NCBI GenBank assembly: GCA_017526725.1
Contig: JAFXRA010000292.1
Span: forward strand, 1-6,398
Length of the DNA: 6,398 nt
From: Candidatus Rifleibacteriota bacterium
Lineage (GTDB): Bacteria > Riflebacteria > Ozemobacteria > Ozemobacterales > Ozemobacteraceae
Reading direction: 5' to 3'
Of this stretch, positions 1-6,398 are shown piece by piece (position 1 is the first letter of the stretch; every line of letters starts with the position of its first letter). Position numbers and translations under genes: made by a program. The notes under the pieces were generated by a model, which did no database searches, was not told the DNA's origin, and was given only the letters and a program-made list of their open reading frames with translations.

Positions 1-486
1 GAAGAATTTGAATATTTGCAGGCTAATTGTGATTTAACAGATTTAGAAGAAACCAAAAAGATTTTAAGCGAAATAAAATCAGAAGTTTTATCTGTGATAT
101 CTGATTATGCCAAGAGTAATAAGATAGAAACTGTTATCAATGTTTCTTTGCCAAGACTAAATGTTTATGGTAAAAGCTATTCTGAAAAAAGTGGTAGATT
201 GCTCAATCTGTTTAATCAGTCTGAAATGTATTCATTGTTGTGTGATGGTTATGCATCAGATTCTATGATATTGACAAAAAATACTTCTGAAGCCGTTTTG
301 AATTATCTTTCAATGGTAAAAGATCCTATTTTAACGGAAGTCGTATTTGATGATAATTGTCCATTAGTTGTTTATGGCGGAGAAAAAATAGATTCATTTA
401 TTATAAATAAGATTTATTCAAAGTATTCAATTAAAGAGTCTGTTACAGCTAAGATTCATCTATATAAAGAAGAGGTCAAAGAATGA
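1..486 (+). CDS. Skp/OmpH-like protein, C-terminal part (5' end outside window)
   Basis: The frame is open from base 1, so the start lies upstream; the TTG at 16 is an internal leucine codon, not a convincing start. The visible 161 residues carry no signal peptide or membrane segment. I read this as the C-terminal part of a paralogue of the next gene. Residues 22-52 align without gaps to residues 180-210 of that protein (about 11 of 31 identical by eye, including an alpha-helix followed by the strand TVIN/VVLN). A Gly-Gly motif then follows at nearly the same distance (80 versus 81 residues), and after it the tail YSKYSIKESVT matches YKAYKIDPNIT. In Skp/OmpH proteins the helix-then-strand unit closes the coiled-coil arm and returns to the body domain; the missing N-terminal half should therefore hold a signal peptide, first strand and coiled coil. 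It has three cysteines, whereas gene 2 has none. It overlaps gene 2 by four bases, implying one transcript and translational coupling. The role is inferred: periplasmic chaperone or a relative. Confidence 0.7.
   Translation, partial: EEFEYLQANCDLTDLEETKKILSEIKSEVLSVISDYAKSNKIETVINVSLPRLNVYGKSYSEKSGRLLNLFNQSEMYSLLCDGYASDSMILTKNTSEAVLNYLSMVKDPILTEVVFDDNCPLVVYGGEKIDSFIINKIYSKYSIKESVTAKIHLYKEEVKE
471..486 (+). promoter_or_regulatory. RBS and ATGA stop/start overlap for gene 2
   Basis: A purine-rich AGAGG lies at 471-475, seven bases before the ATG at 483, inside the end of gene 1. The ATG overlaps the TGA stop of gene 1 (ATGA, 483-486). This arrangement is typical of translational coupling and supports ATG 483 as the true start, since the signal peptide begins directly there. 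Confidence 0.7.
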
Positions 487-1439
487 ACCGAAGAATTGTT
501 TTATTGCTGTTGTTGATTTTCTCTCTTTTCTCTTTAGAGGCTAAAGCTCAGAGAAGAGGAGATATGGCTATTGGAAAGGTAAATATGCATGCTGTTTTGC
601 TACTTCATCCTGCAATGGCTGATTATGATTCAGAAGTTAATGCTTTTTTAGTTCAGAGAGACGCTGTATCTGATCAAAAAGCTAAAAATGAACACAGAGC
701 AAATCAGGAAGAAATCAACAAATTAGAAACTCAGATAAGAAAAATTAGAGTAAGAATTACAGATGAAGATAATAAATTTATGAAAAAGATGCAGAGTATA
801 AGCAGTGCTTATGAAGAAAGTATAGCGGGCTTAGCTACAGCTCCTGCTGCTCTTCGTGAAGTTGAGTATCTGAAGAAAAAAGATAAAGAAGAAAGAGAAT
901 ACTTTGCTAGAGTAGCTTTGTTAAACGGAGAAAAAGAAGTTATAGAAAAACAATTGCTTAAGTTGACACAATTTGATTTGAAGGATGGTTATAGTACTCC
1001 TGAAGAAACAAGCAAGAGGCTTGACTCCATAATATCTGAAACCACTTCTTATATTAAAAGAATTGCAGACCAAAAAGGAATTTCTGTGGTGCTGAATTCC
1101 GGGTTTAAAAGGTTAATGCGTAATTATGAAGGAAAAGGAAACAATTTCGTTTCAAATAATAATTCTTTAAGAGCTATTGTTAAAGGTTCTACACAAGCTA
1201 CTTTAAATATAGACCCCAATGCTTTGAGAGGTTATTATGAATCTGTGAATAATTTAACTATTTCCTGGTTAGATAATGGAGGTTATATTTTTAAAAGTGC
1301 AGGAAATGATTTGATTAACAGTGATATTATTCTGGGCGGGTATGATTTAACTGGTGAAGTTTTAACGGCTTTATATAAGGCTTATAAAATTGATCCTAAT
1401 ATTACTCAGGCTATTGTAAATACTGCTGTATCTTATTAA
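483..1439 (+). CDS. Skp/OmpH-like periplasmic chaperone with extended C-terminus
   Basis: Complete 318-residue protein. Residues 1-22 form a Sec signal peptide (Arg-Arg at 3-4, a leucine-rich core, and AKA before Gln23 for signal peptidase I), so the mature protein is periplasmic. Residues 29-45 (IGKVNMHAVLLLHPAM) resemble the first strand and helix of Skp/OmpH proteins. About 55-165 is charged and heptad-like, consistent with a long coiled coil. Residues 180-206 are an amphipathic helix followed by KGISVVLNSG, matching the closing strand of the family. Skp binds unfolded outer-membrane and periplasmic proteins in its trimeric jellyfish-like cavity; that role is inferred here. Oddities: it is about twice the length of classical Skp (roughly 160 residues), has about 110 extra residues after the VVLN strand that are shared with gene 1, and contains an Ala-rich break in the coiled coil (AGLATAPAAL). 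There are no cysteines. It overlaps gene 1 by ATGA and lies 35 bases before the giant secreted-protein gene. An OmpH-family protein of another function is possible. Confidence 0.78.
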   Translation: MNRRIVLLLLLIFSLFSLEAKAQRRGDMAIGKVNMHAVLLLHPAMADYDSEVNAFLVQRDAVSDQKAKNEHRANQEEINKLETQIRKIRVRITDEDNKFMKKMQSISSAYEESIAGLATAPAALREVEYLKKKDKEEREYFARVALLNGEKEVIEKQLLKLTQFDLKDGYSTPEETSKRLDSIISETTSYIKRIADQKGISVVLNSGFKRLMRNYEGKGNNFVSNNNSLRAIVKGSTQATLNIDPNALRGYYESVNNLTISWLDNGGYIFKSAGNDLINSDIILGGYDLTGEVLTALYKAYKIDPNITQAIVNTAVSY

Positions 1440-1463
1440 TTATTATTGTTATTATTTATAGTT

Positions 1464-1469
1464 AGGAGG
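1464..1469 (+). promoter_or_regulatory. Strong Shine-Dalgarno site for the giant secreted-protein gene
   Basis: AGGAGG, the full consensus, sits five bases before ATG 1475. It is clearly stronger than the site for gene 2 and suggests high translation. The rest of the 35-base gap (1440-1474) is nearly all A and T. It shows no inverted repeat of terminator type and no convincing -35/-10 pair, so the gene is probably read from the same transcript as genes 1 and 2. Confidence 0.85.
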
Positions 1470-1474
1470 TTTTT

Positions 1475-4400
1475 ATGAAAAGGTCGAGTTGGCTGTTAGC
1501 TGTTGTTGCTAGTGGTTTTATTGTCTCTTTGGCAACTCCTCATAAAGCAGCAGCAGATTTGGACGAGCAATACCTCAGAAATGGCGAGTGTTACATGCTT
1601 ATTGGTGAAACTGGTAAGTATAGAGGTATTTATCGTTTAAATAATGCTGTTAAAGGTATATACAATTTAAACAAATTAGTTATACCAAGTTCTGATTTAC
1701 ATTCAACGAATAATTTTAACGTAGATTTAAATAGAACAATATTTACTTTTACAGAAGAAGTTCCGGATCCTACTCCTAGAGTTAGAGCAGGTAATATATA
1801 CAGACAGGTTATGGATGGTATTACCGACAGAGTAGCCGATGGAGGAACCTCTCAGACATTACATCATCACGATTCAAGAAGTTCCAGCCAGAAGAACAGA
1901 GATATATATAGAGTTGTAAATAGCGGTGCTTCTTCTAGAGCCGTTCTGAAATATTCTAATGGTTATAATTGTGCACGTTATTGTCCGAATAACAAGAACG
2001 GTAAATCTTGTACTTATAAGATATTAAATCCTGGTAATCCGGTAACTCCTCCTGCAGGTTATAAATTACCAGTAATAAATACTAGAGATAATCGTTTGAA
2101 GTTAGATATTTATCCAGGTGCAAACTGGTATTCAATTCCAAATGGTACTTGGTATGAATCTAGAAAAATGAGTAGCGGTGGTTATCTCAATTATGTAGAT
2201 ACAGAATATGAAGTAGTTCACCATTGGTTCAGATGGGATTGGAAAAACAACGCTGGTGGAGATAATGTTTCCTATTCTATTTCTAACAGAGTAAAAAAAG
2301 GTGAAGTTGCCTATTCATATGAAAAATATACCACAAGAGAATCTGTTAACGGATGCTTAGACTCTTGTGCGGCAGCAACAGATTCAGGCAGAGCAGATGC
2401 TCCAGGGGTTTCTGTTGATATTGCTATGCAGCCTCCTATGCTTGGCGGCGGCGGTGATAGAGTTTATGCATTGGCAAGAGCAGATGACGGCAGTGATTCT
2501 GAATTATCTATTGCTGAAAACGGTGCTGCTAAAAGAACATATACTGCTAGAAATAAAGGCTATATCAGAGGTACTCCAGATGACTATAGATCCAGATGGA
2601 TTGGTATTTCATTAAAGGATGCTAATCAGGACTATGTTTATATAATGGGTTCTGATACAATAAAACTTTGGTATAATCTTTGCTGGCCTGGTGTTTCAAC
2701 AGCTAATATGGATATTCGTGCTGTTGGGGTTTCAAATCAGTGGCACCAGAAGGGTGGTATTGTTTACGCTTATGATAAGAGTTACAATGCTATTTACAAA
2801 TTTGAATGTGAAGATACTGGTGGACAGGCAACTCAGCTAGATCCTGGCGTTTCAAATTTAAGATTTGATACCATCTATGTAAAAAAAGCTATTGATTCAA
2901 TGGGTGGTGACGGTAATCATTGTGAAGTAGATGATATTAAAGCAGATGGTTTTGGTTCAGTTTATTTCGCAGTTACTTTCCCAAGCACTAATCGTTCAAC
3001 CTACAAGGCAGAACAGCATTTTAAACCTACTGATGCTGTTCATATGTGTGAACGTTCTCATGATGAAAATGGAAATGTTTCAATTAACGTAATATTAATG
3101 CAGGAATTTGGTAAAGTTGTCTTTGAAAAGAAAATTTCAGATGATACACCAAGAAAAGTAGGCGGCAGAACATTTGCTATAGATTATTATTCTTTCCAGA
3201 CACAGGTAAGTCCCGATTGTTATAATGAGCTTAAAGCTTTGAGCTGGCCTAACAGTAGTTGGGTTAGTGTAATTAACAAATATCACCCAAGTATAACAAC
3301 CAGCAATTGGAGAAACAATATAAAGAAAAACAATGGGAACTGTGCTCATAAAAACTCCTATCAGAATTTGAATGATAGCGATCCTGGTCATTGTAAAATA
3401 GCTGTTATTAACGTTCCTACTCCCCCAAGAATTTATTCTCTTAGCGGATATAACTCTTATTTGGATATAATTGGTCCATTTACAAAATATCCAAAACCCA
3501 ATGGTCAGAGTACTGCTCAGGATAGTAGCTTATTGGTTAATAAACTTGATCGAAGTAAAGTTTACTATTATATGGTGGAAAACTATCCTATTCCTGAATA
3601 TCACAATGCTCAAGACCCGAATAATGGACCAGACTGGGATGGTGACGGAAGACGTGGTGGTTTCATTACTTCAGTTATGGATAGAGAATCTTATAGCTCA
3701 GAACATCCAAATGGTATTAGATATGAATGGAAAACCTGGATGGTTATGGACTTATACGGTAACTGTGTCTGTGAATTAGCAGATGAGCCGAAATATGATC
3801 AATCAGGAAGACCATTGGATGGCTCTAACTGTTATACTATTTATTCTCCTGTTTTCGGTAAATTTATCATAACATGCCGTGTTCAGTATGACTGGTATAA
3901 CTATGATAAAGTTCCATTCGGCGGCAACATCGTAGATATGGAAAACGGCAAGTATGACGGTGTTAAAAACTTCAATAAATGGGCTTACCCTGTAAACAAG
4001 AACAGTTTAACACATCAGAAAGCTTCTGAAAGACTAGCTGAAATTAAGAATAGTTTTACCTATGATGGTAAGAAGTTCATGATAGATCCTTTCTATTATG
4101 ATGAATACAAAGGAGTCTACAAGACATATAGTTCTATAGAATTTTCTACTGATGAAGATGATAGAGAAAAATATAAAGATAAACCGGATTATTCTAAAAT
4201 CATAGCAGATGGTGATTATTTAGCCTTGGAACCAGTAACTATTGGTGAAAAAGGTCCAAATCCTGATCCTGTTTATCAAACTGCTGCTATCGAACGCTGC
4301 GACGATATTCCTGGTTGGGATGCCAGCAACTATATAACTAATGCAAGTTATTGGAAAGGCATTGACAAAAGTTTCGGTTACTTTGGCGTTAAGGCTGGTG

Positions 4401-6398
4401 AAGTTTATAACTGGCGTATTAATGTTGCTTCCCAGACCAATATGATAGACCTTACTTTCCTTAGAAATGAAATGAAGAATAATCCTAAGTCACCTTTCTA
4501 TGTAAATGGTGACCCGGAATTTCAATTCAGGGATAATGCAGGTGAATTAAAGTGGGCTTCAGATGATTCTGTTCTTGTTTCAGCAAGTCTTGAATATGAA
4601 GTTCCCCGTGATGGCGGTGGTACAGAAAAGAAGACTATTGCGTTAAGATTTGATAAAAAGAATGGTAGTGGAGACGCAACAACCGGTTCTTCTGGAAAAT
4701 TCGAAAAGAAATTTACACTTCCAAATCCAGGAAATGTAAATGATGTAAAGAATCTTGTTTATTATACAACTGCAGGTGATTTGCCTCCGACAGATCCTAA
4801 GAAAGCAAAGCTTAGAATTACCATGAGAAGACAATATAAGTATAAAATGTGGTCTTATGAAAATGGAATGCCTAAGCGTTTAACTCCGTTTATTTCCAAC
4901 TGGTTTGAAATTACCGGTGAAGCAGAAGTTCTGATTATAGATTCTCAACCTTCAGATGTTGCTTGGGATAAAACATCTCATAACAATCTGTTTGGTATCA
5001 CAGGTCAACCCTTGACTGTTGGTGAAGGACCAAATAAACAGTTCTTGAATCCAGCCTTTATTAATTTCACAATTAATGATAACAGTCCTTGGGAAGATTT
5101 GAAGATTACACCAGCGGGTTTGAACTTATCAACACATGTTCAAAATTATGCATACAACTACGGTGGAACTAAGTGTAACGAATATTGTAGTGGAAATTCT
5201 GCTCTTGCTCAGTACAATCCTGGTTCTGGATATAATGTCGATGGTCAGATTTCAGATGCTAAGAAAAATCATAAACCTAGTGCAAATTACAATTTCAAGC
5301 CTTTGTTCTGTAAAGCTGCTAGAGATGTAAGAATTTCTTTTGAAACCACAAGGCGCACTAATGATTCTTCAGATGCTTCTGTAAATGGCAGAGTTACTCT
5401 TGGCAGAGGCGATAAACTCTATCTTAGTGGTAAGAAAGATATGAGTGGAAGAAACTTTGATGAAAATACAAGTACTTATTCTTTCCATTACCATAACAAA
5501 CCAGATGGAAGTCAATTGCATAAAGTATATCTGGAATTTGTAGATTCAACATTTAAGGAAGTAAGAGGTAAAACTGAAGAATTCAAATCTACTAATACCT
5601 ATAAATTCAATGTTCCTAATTTGCCTATAGGAACAAAGGATAACGGTAAAGGTAGTAGTCCAAGATATACTACAAACAATATCGTTCCTGATGGTTATGC
5701 AAATAATACTCCAAATTACAGACCTTACAGATTCTTTATAAGTTATACAGATTCTTCTGGTAACTATGTTCGCGATGAATTGTTTAATGTGGCTCTTAAT
5801 GTTATTGATAATATTCCGCCAATTGGTTATGGTTACTTGGTAAATTATAAAGATCATTCTTCTTGTTACTTCCCGAGCAAGGTTTTGGGAAGTGATAAAA
5901 ATGTCAATAAACAAGAAAATGCACCTTCTTATTACTTAGATGGTGAAAACTATTTTGGTGATTATAACAATGCATTGTTAAGAGCTGATTGGAATACTGT
6001 TCCTAATATGGCTCGTGCCGATGGTTATATCAATGGTGTAACTACTGGTTCTACAAGATACAGAGCTTTGAAGTTCCTTAGCGACGACATAACTGAAAAG
6101 TTTAACGATAATGTTTTGTTGCAGCAAATTAAAAACGGTGTTGGTCCAAACTACATGGAAGACAACGTTGAATGCGACTTCAGAGTCTATGTCAGTGATA
6201 ACTGCGGTGATGCCACTGCTAAGATGACTGTGAAGTATCTTGATGCTCAAGGAAATCCACAAGACGGCACTGTAAATTCTAATTGGAAATCAGCCTCTAG
6301 TGTAGACGGTAAGACTACAACAATAGTTGATGAAAACGATAAAGTTTTCCATACTATATTCAGAGGTAATTCTGACCAATTCCCAATGGGTATTCCTA
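1475..6398 (+). CDS. Giant secreted multidomain protein of unknown family (3' end outside window)
   Basis: One frame runs from ATG 1475 to the window edge with no stop: 1641 codons plus one base. ATG 1475 is fixed by the AGGAGG five bases upstream and by a textbook signal peptide (Lys2-Arg3, hydrophobic 6-20, AAA before Asp28). I recognise no named family. Visible parts: 28-300, a cysteine-bearing region with C166-x3-C170-x8-C179 and C294-x3-C298; 324-327, a four-glycine linker; about 328-550, strands of beta-propeller type (RVYALAR, DYVYIMGSDTIKLW, GGIVYAYDKSYNAIYKFE, ADGFGSVYFAV); 720-725, DWDGDG, a calcium-loop-like motif; about 735-815, a PKD/Ig-like stretch with C764, C766, C786, C801; and about 940 onward, beta-rich modules ending in D-x-x-P junctions (IIDSQP 1154, INDNSPW 1200, VIDNIPP 1443). 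About 24 cysteines, and many Tyr, Asn, Asp and Gly residues, fit an extracytoplasmic, disulfide-bonded surface or released protein. No membrane anchor is visible, but the C-terminus is missing. The Skp-like genes upstream suggest a shared export route. Adhesin, S-layer-like or structural roles are possible and unproven. Confidence 0.9.
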   Translation, partial: MKRSSWLLAVVASGFIVSLATPHKAAADLDEQYLRNGECYMLIGETGKYRGIYRLNNAVKGIYNLNKLVIPSSDLHSTNNFNVDLNRTIFTFTEEVPDPTPRVRAGNIYRQVMDGITDRVADGGTSQTLHHHDSRSSSQKNRDIYRVVNSGASSRAVLKYSNGYNCARYCPNNKNGKSCTYKILNPGNPVTPPAGYKLPVINTRDNRLKLDIYPGANWYSIPNGTWYESRKMSSGGYLNYVDTEYEVVHHWFRWDWKNNAGGDNVSYSISNRVKKGEVAYSYEKYTTRESVNGCLDSCAAATDSGRADAPGVSVDIAMQPPMLGGGGDRVYALARADDGSDSELSIAENGAAKRTYTARNKGYIRGTPDDYRSRWIGISLKDANQDYVYIMGSDTIKLWYNLCWPGVSTANMDIRAVGVSNQWHQKGGIVYAYDKSYNAIYKFECEDTGGQATQLDPGVSNLRFDTIYVKKAIDSMGGDGNHCEVDDIKADGFGSVYFAVTFPSTNRSTYKAEQHFKPTDAVHMCERSHDENGNVSINVILMQEFGKVVFEKKISDDTPRKVGGRTFAIDYYSFQTQVSPDCYNELKALSWPNSSWVSVINKYHPSITTSNWRNNIKKNNGNCAHKNSYQNLNDSDPGHCKIAVINVPTPPRIYSLSGYNSYLDIIGPFTKYPKPNGQSTAQDSSLLVNKLDRSKVYYYMVENYPIPEYHNAQDPNNGPDWDGDGRRGGFITSVMDRESYSSEHPNGIRYEWKTWMVMDLYGNCVCELADEPKYDQSGRPLDGSNCYTIYSPVFGKFIITCRVQYDWYNYDKVPFGGNIVDMENGKYDGVKNFNKWAYPVNKNSLTHQKASERLAEIKNSFTYDGKKFMIDPFYYDEYKGVYKTYSSIEFSTDEDDREKYKDKPDYSKIIADGDYLALEPVTIGEKGPNPDPVYQTAAIERCDDIPGWDASNYITNASYWKGIDKSFGYFGVKAGEVYNWRINVASQTNMIDLTFLRNEMKNNPKSPFYVNGDPEFQFRDNAGELKWASDDSVLVSASLEYEVPRDGGGTEKKTIALRFDKKNGSGDATTGSSGKFEKKFTLPNPGNVNDVKNLVYYTTAGDLPPTDPKKAKLRITMRRQYKYKMWSYENGMPKRLTPFISNWFEITGEAEVLIIDSQPSDVAWDKTSHNNLFGITGQPLTVGEGPNKQFLNPAFINFTINDNSPWEDLKITPAGLNLSTHVQNYAYNYGGTKCNEYCSGNSALAQYNPGSGYNVDGQISDAKKNHKPSANYNFKPLFCKAARDVRISFETTRRTNDSSDASVNGRVTLGRGDKLYLSGKKDMSGRNFDENTSTYSFHYHNKPDGSQLHKVYLEFVDSTFKEVRGKTEEFKSTNTYKFNVPNLPIGTKDNGKGSSPRYTTNNIVPDGYANNTPNYRPYRFFISYTDSSGNYVRDELFNVALNVIDNIPPIGYGYLVNYKDHSSCYFPSKVLGSDKNVNKQENAPSYYLDGENYFGDYNNALLRADWNTVPNMARADGYINGVTTGSTRYRALKFLSDDITEKFNDNVLLQQIKNGVGPNYMEDNVECDFRVYVSDNCGDATAKMTVKYLDAQGNPQDGTVNSNWKSASSVDGKTTTIVDENDKVFHTIFRGNSDQFPMGIP
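2456..3124 (+). other. Beta-propeller-like segment within the giant protein
   Basis: Residues about 328-550 contain several hydrophobic-alternating strands, each with a Tyr/Val-rich core, spaced by polar Gly/Asp/Asn-rich loops. The clearest is D-I-K-A-D-G-F-G-S-V-Y-F at residues 487-498, which resembles the 'D-x-x-G-x-hydrophobic-Tyr' turn of NHL/SBBP-type propeller blades. GGIVYAYDKSYNAIYKFE looks like two strands of one blade (a value shown, then an entity name). I can count perhaps four blades, fewer than a closed propeller needs, so either the rest has diverged or this is another beta fold. The boundaries are approximate. Confidence 0.3.
3632..3925 (+). other. DxDxDG loop followed by a PKD/Ig-like stretch in the giant protein
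   Basis: Residues 720-725 read D-W-D-G-D-G, matching the first half of a calcium-binding loop (Asp at positions 1, 3 and 5, Gly at 6). Position 12 is Ile731 rather than Asp/Glu, so it is not a canonical EF-hand or dockerin loop. About 735-815 then shows an aromatic strand (RYEWKTWMVMDLYGNC) and a later strand pair (YSPVFGKFIITCRVQYDW), the order expected in PKD or Ig-like sandwiches. C764, C766, C786 and C801 could pair within it. The fold call is by eye. Confidence 0.3.

Noticed and set aside
16..18. TTG as the start of gene 1
   Set aside because: The frame is open back to base 1, there is no upstream Shine-Dalgarno in the visible bases, and homology to gene 2 requires a longer N-terminus with a coiled coil.
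1457..1462. TATAGT as a -10 promoter box before the giant gene
   Set aside because: No acceptable -35 lies about 17 bases upstream, and transcription from it would start in or next to the ribosome binding site, leaving almost no leader. AT-rich sequence gives such matches by chance.
1440..1474. Terminator or riboswitch in the intergenic gap
   Set aside because: The gap is only 35 bases, nearly all A/T, with no GC-rich inverted repeat or room for a structured aptamer.
2293..2299. A7 run (and another at 2881-2887) as a programmed slippage site
   Set aside because: The reading frame is continuous and protein-like on both sides, and no second coding frame opens after either run.
2367..2615. Short plus-strand open frame in another phase
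   Set aside because: It lies wholly inside the giant gene in a different frame, has no ribosome binding site, and its hydrophobic look comes from reading Gly/Ala/Asp codons out of phase. The same holds for the frames at 3471-3779 and 5136-5330.
5405..5413. Arg-Gly-Asp at residues 1311-1313 (also in gene 2 at residues 25-27) as an integrin-type adhesion motif
   Set aside because: A tripeptide is expected by chance in proteins this large, and the copy in the periplasmic Skp-like protein shows it carries no adhesion meaning by itself.
5546..5914. Minus-strand open frame of 122 codons
   Set aside because: It is antisense to the giant gene, Ile/Thr-rich as expected from the complement of Asn/Asp/Tyr codons, and without a ribosome binding site or neighbours on that strand. 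The minus-strand frames at 3137-3391, 4643-4834 and 5978-6262 were rejected for the same reason.

Overview
The window holds three co-directional plus-strand genes packed head to tail, with only 35 bases of non-coding sequence. The DNA is AT-rich, arginine is mostly AGA, and the standard genetic code fits (TGA and TAA end the first two genes; tryptophan is TGG throughout). Sec signal peptides and a Skp/OmpH-type periplasmic chaperone point to a bacterium with an outer membrane. I cannot place the lineage; a low-GC, poorly sampled Gram-negative (for example of gut or candidate-phylum type) is a guess only.

Layout: (1) 1-486 is the 3' part of a gene whose start lies upstream of the window. (2) 483-1439 is a complete 318-residue Skp/OmpH-like protein that overlaps gene 1 by ATGA. 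(3) 1475-6398 is one uninterrupted reading frame of at least 1641 codons, running off the right edge. It is preceded by a near-perfect AGGAGG ribosome binding site and begins with a Sec signal peptide. It fills 77% of the window and is easy to miss because it has no stop codon here.

The most informative observation is that genes 1 and 2 are tandem paralogues. Their C-terminal ~150 residues align by eye almost without gaps, including about 115 residues beyond the point where ordinary Skp/OmpH proteins end. A pair of Skp-like chaperones directly upstream of a giant, cysteine-containing, apparently modular secreted protein suggests, as inference, an export or assembly operon: the chaperones would escort the giant protein, or its outer-membrane partner, across the periplasm. 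I do not recognise the giant protein as a member of a named family. It shows beta-propeller-like and Ig/cadherin-like traits only.
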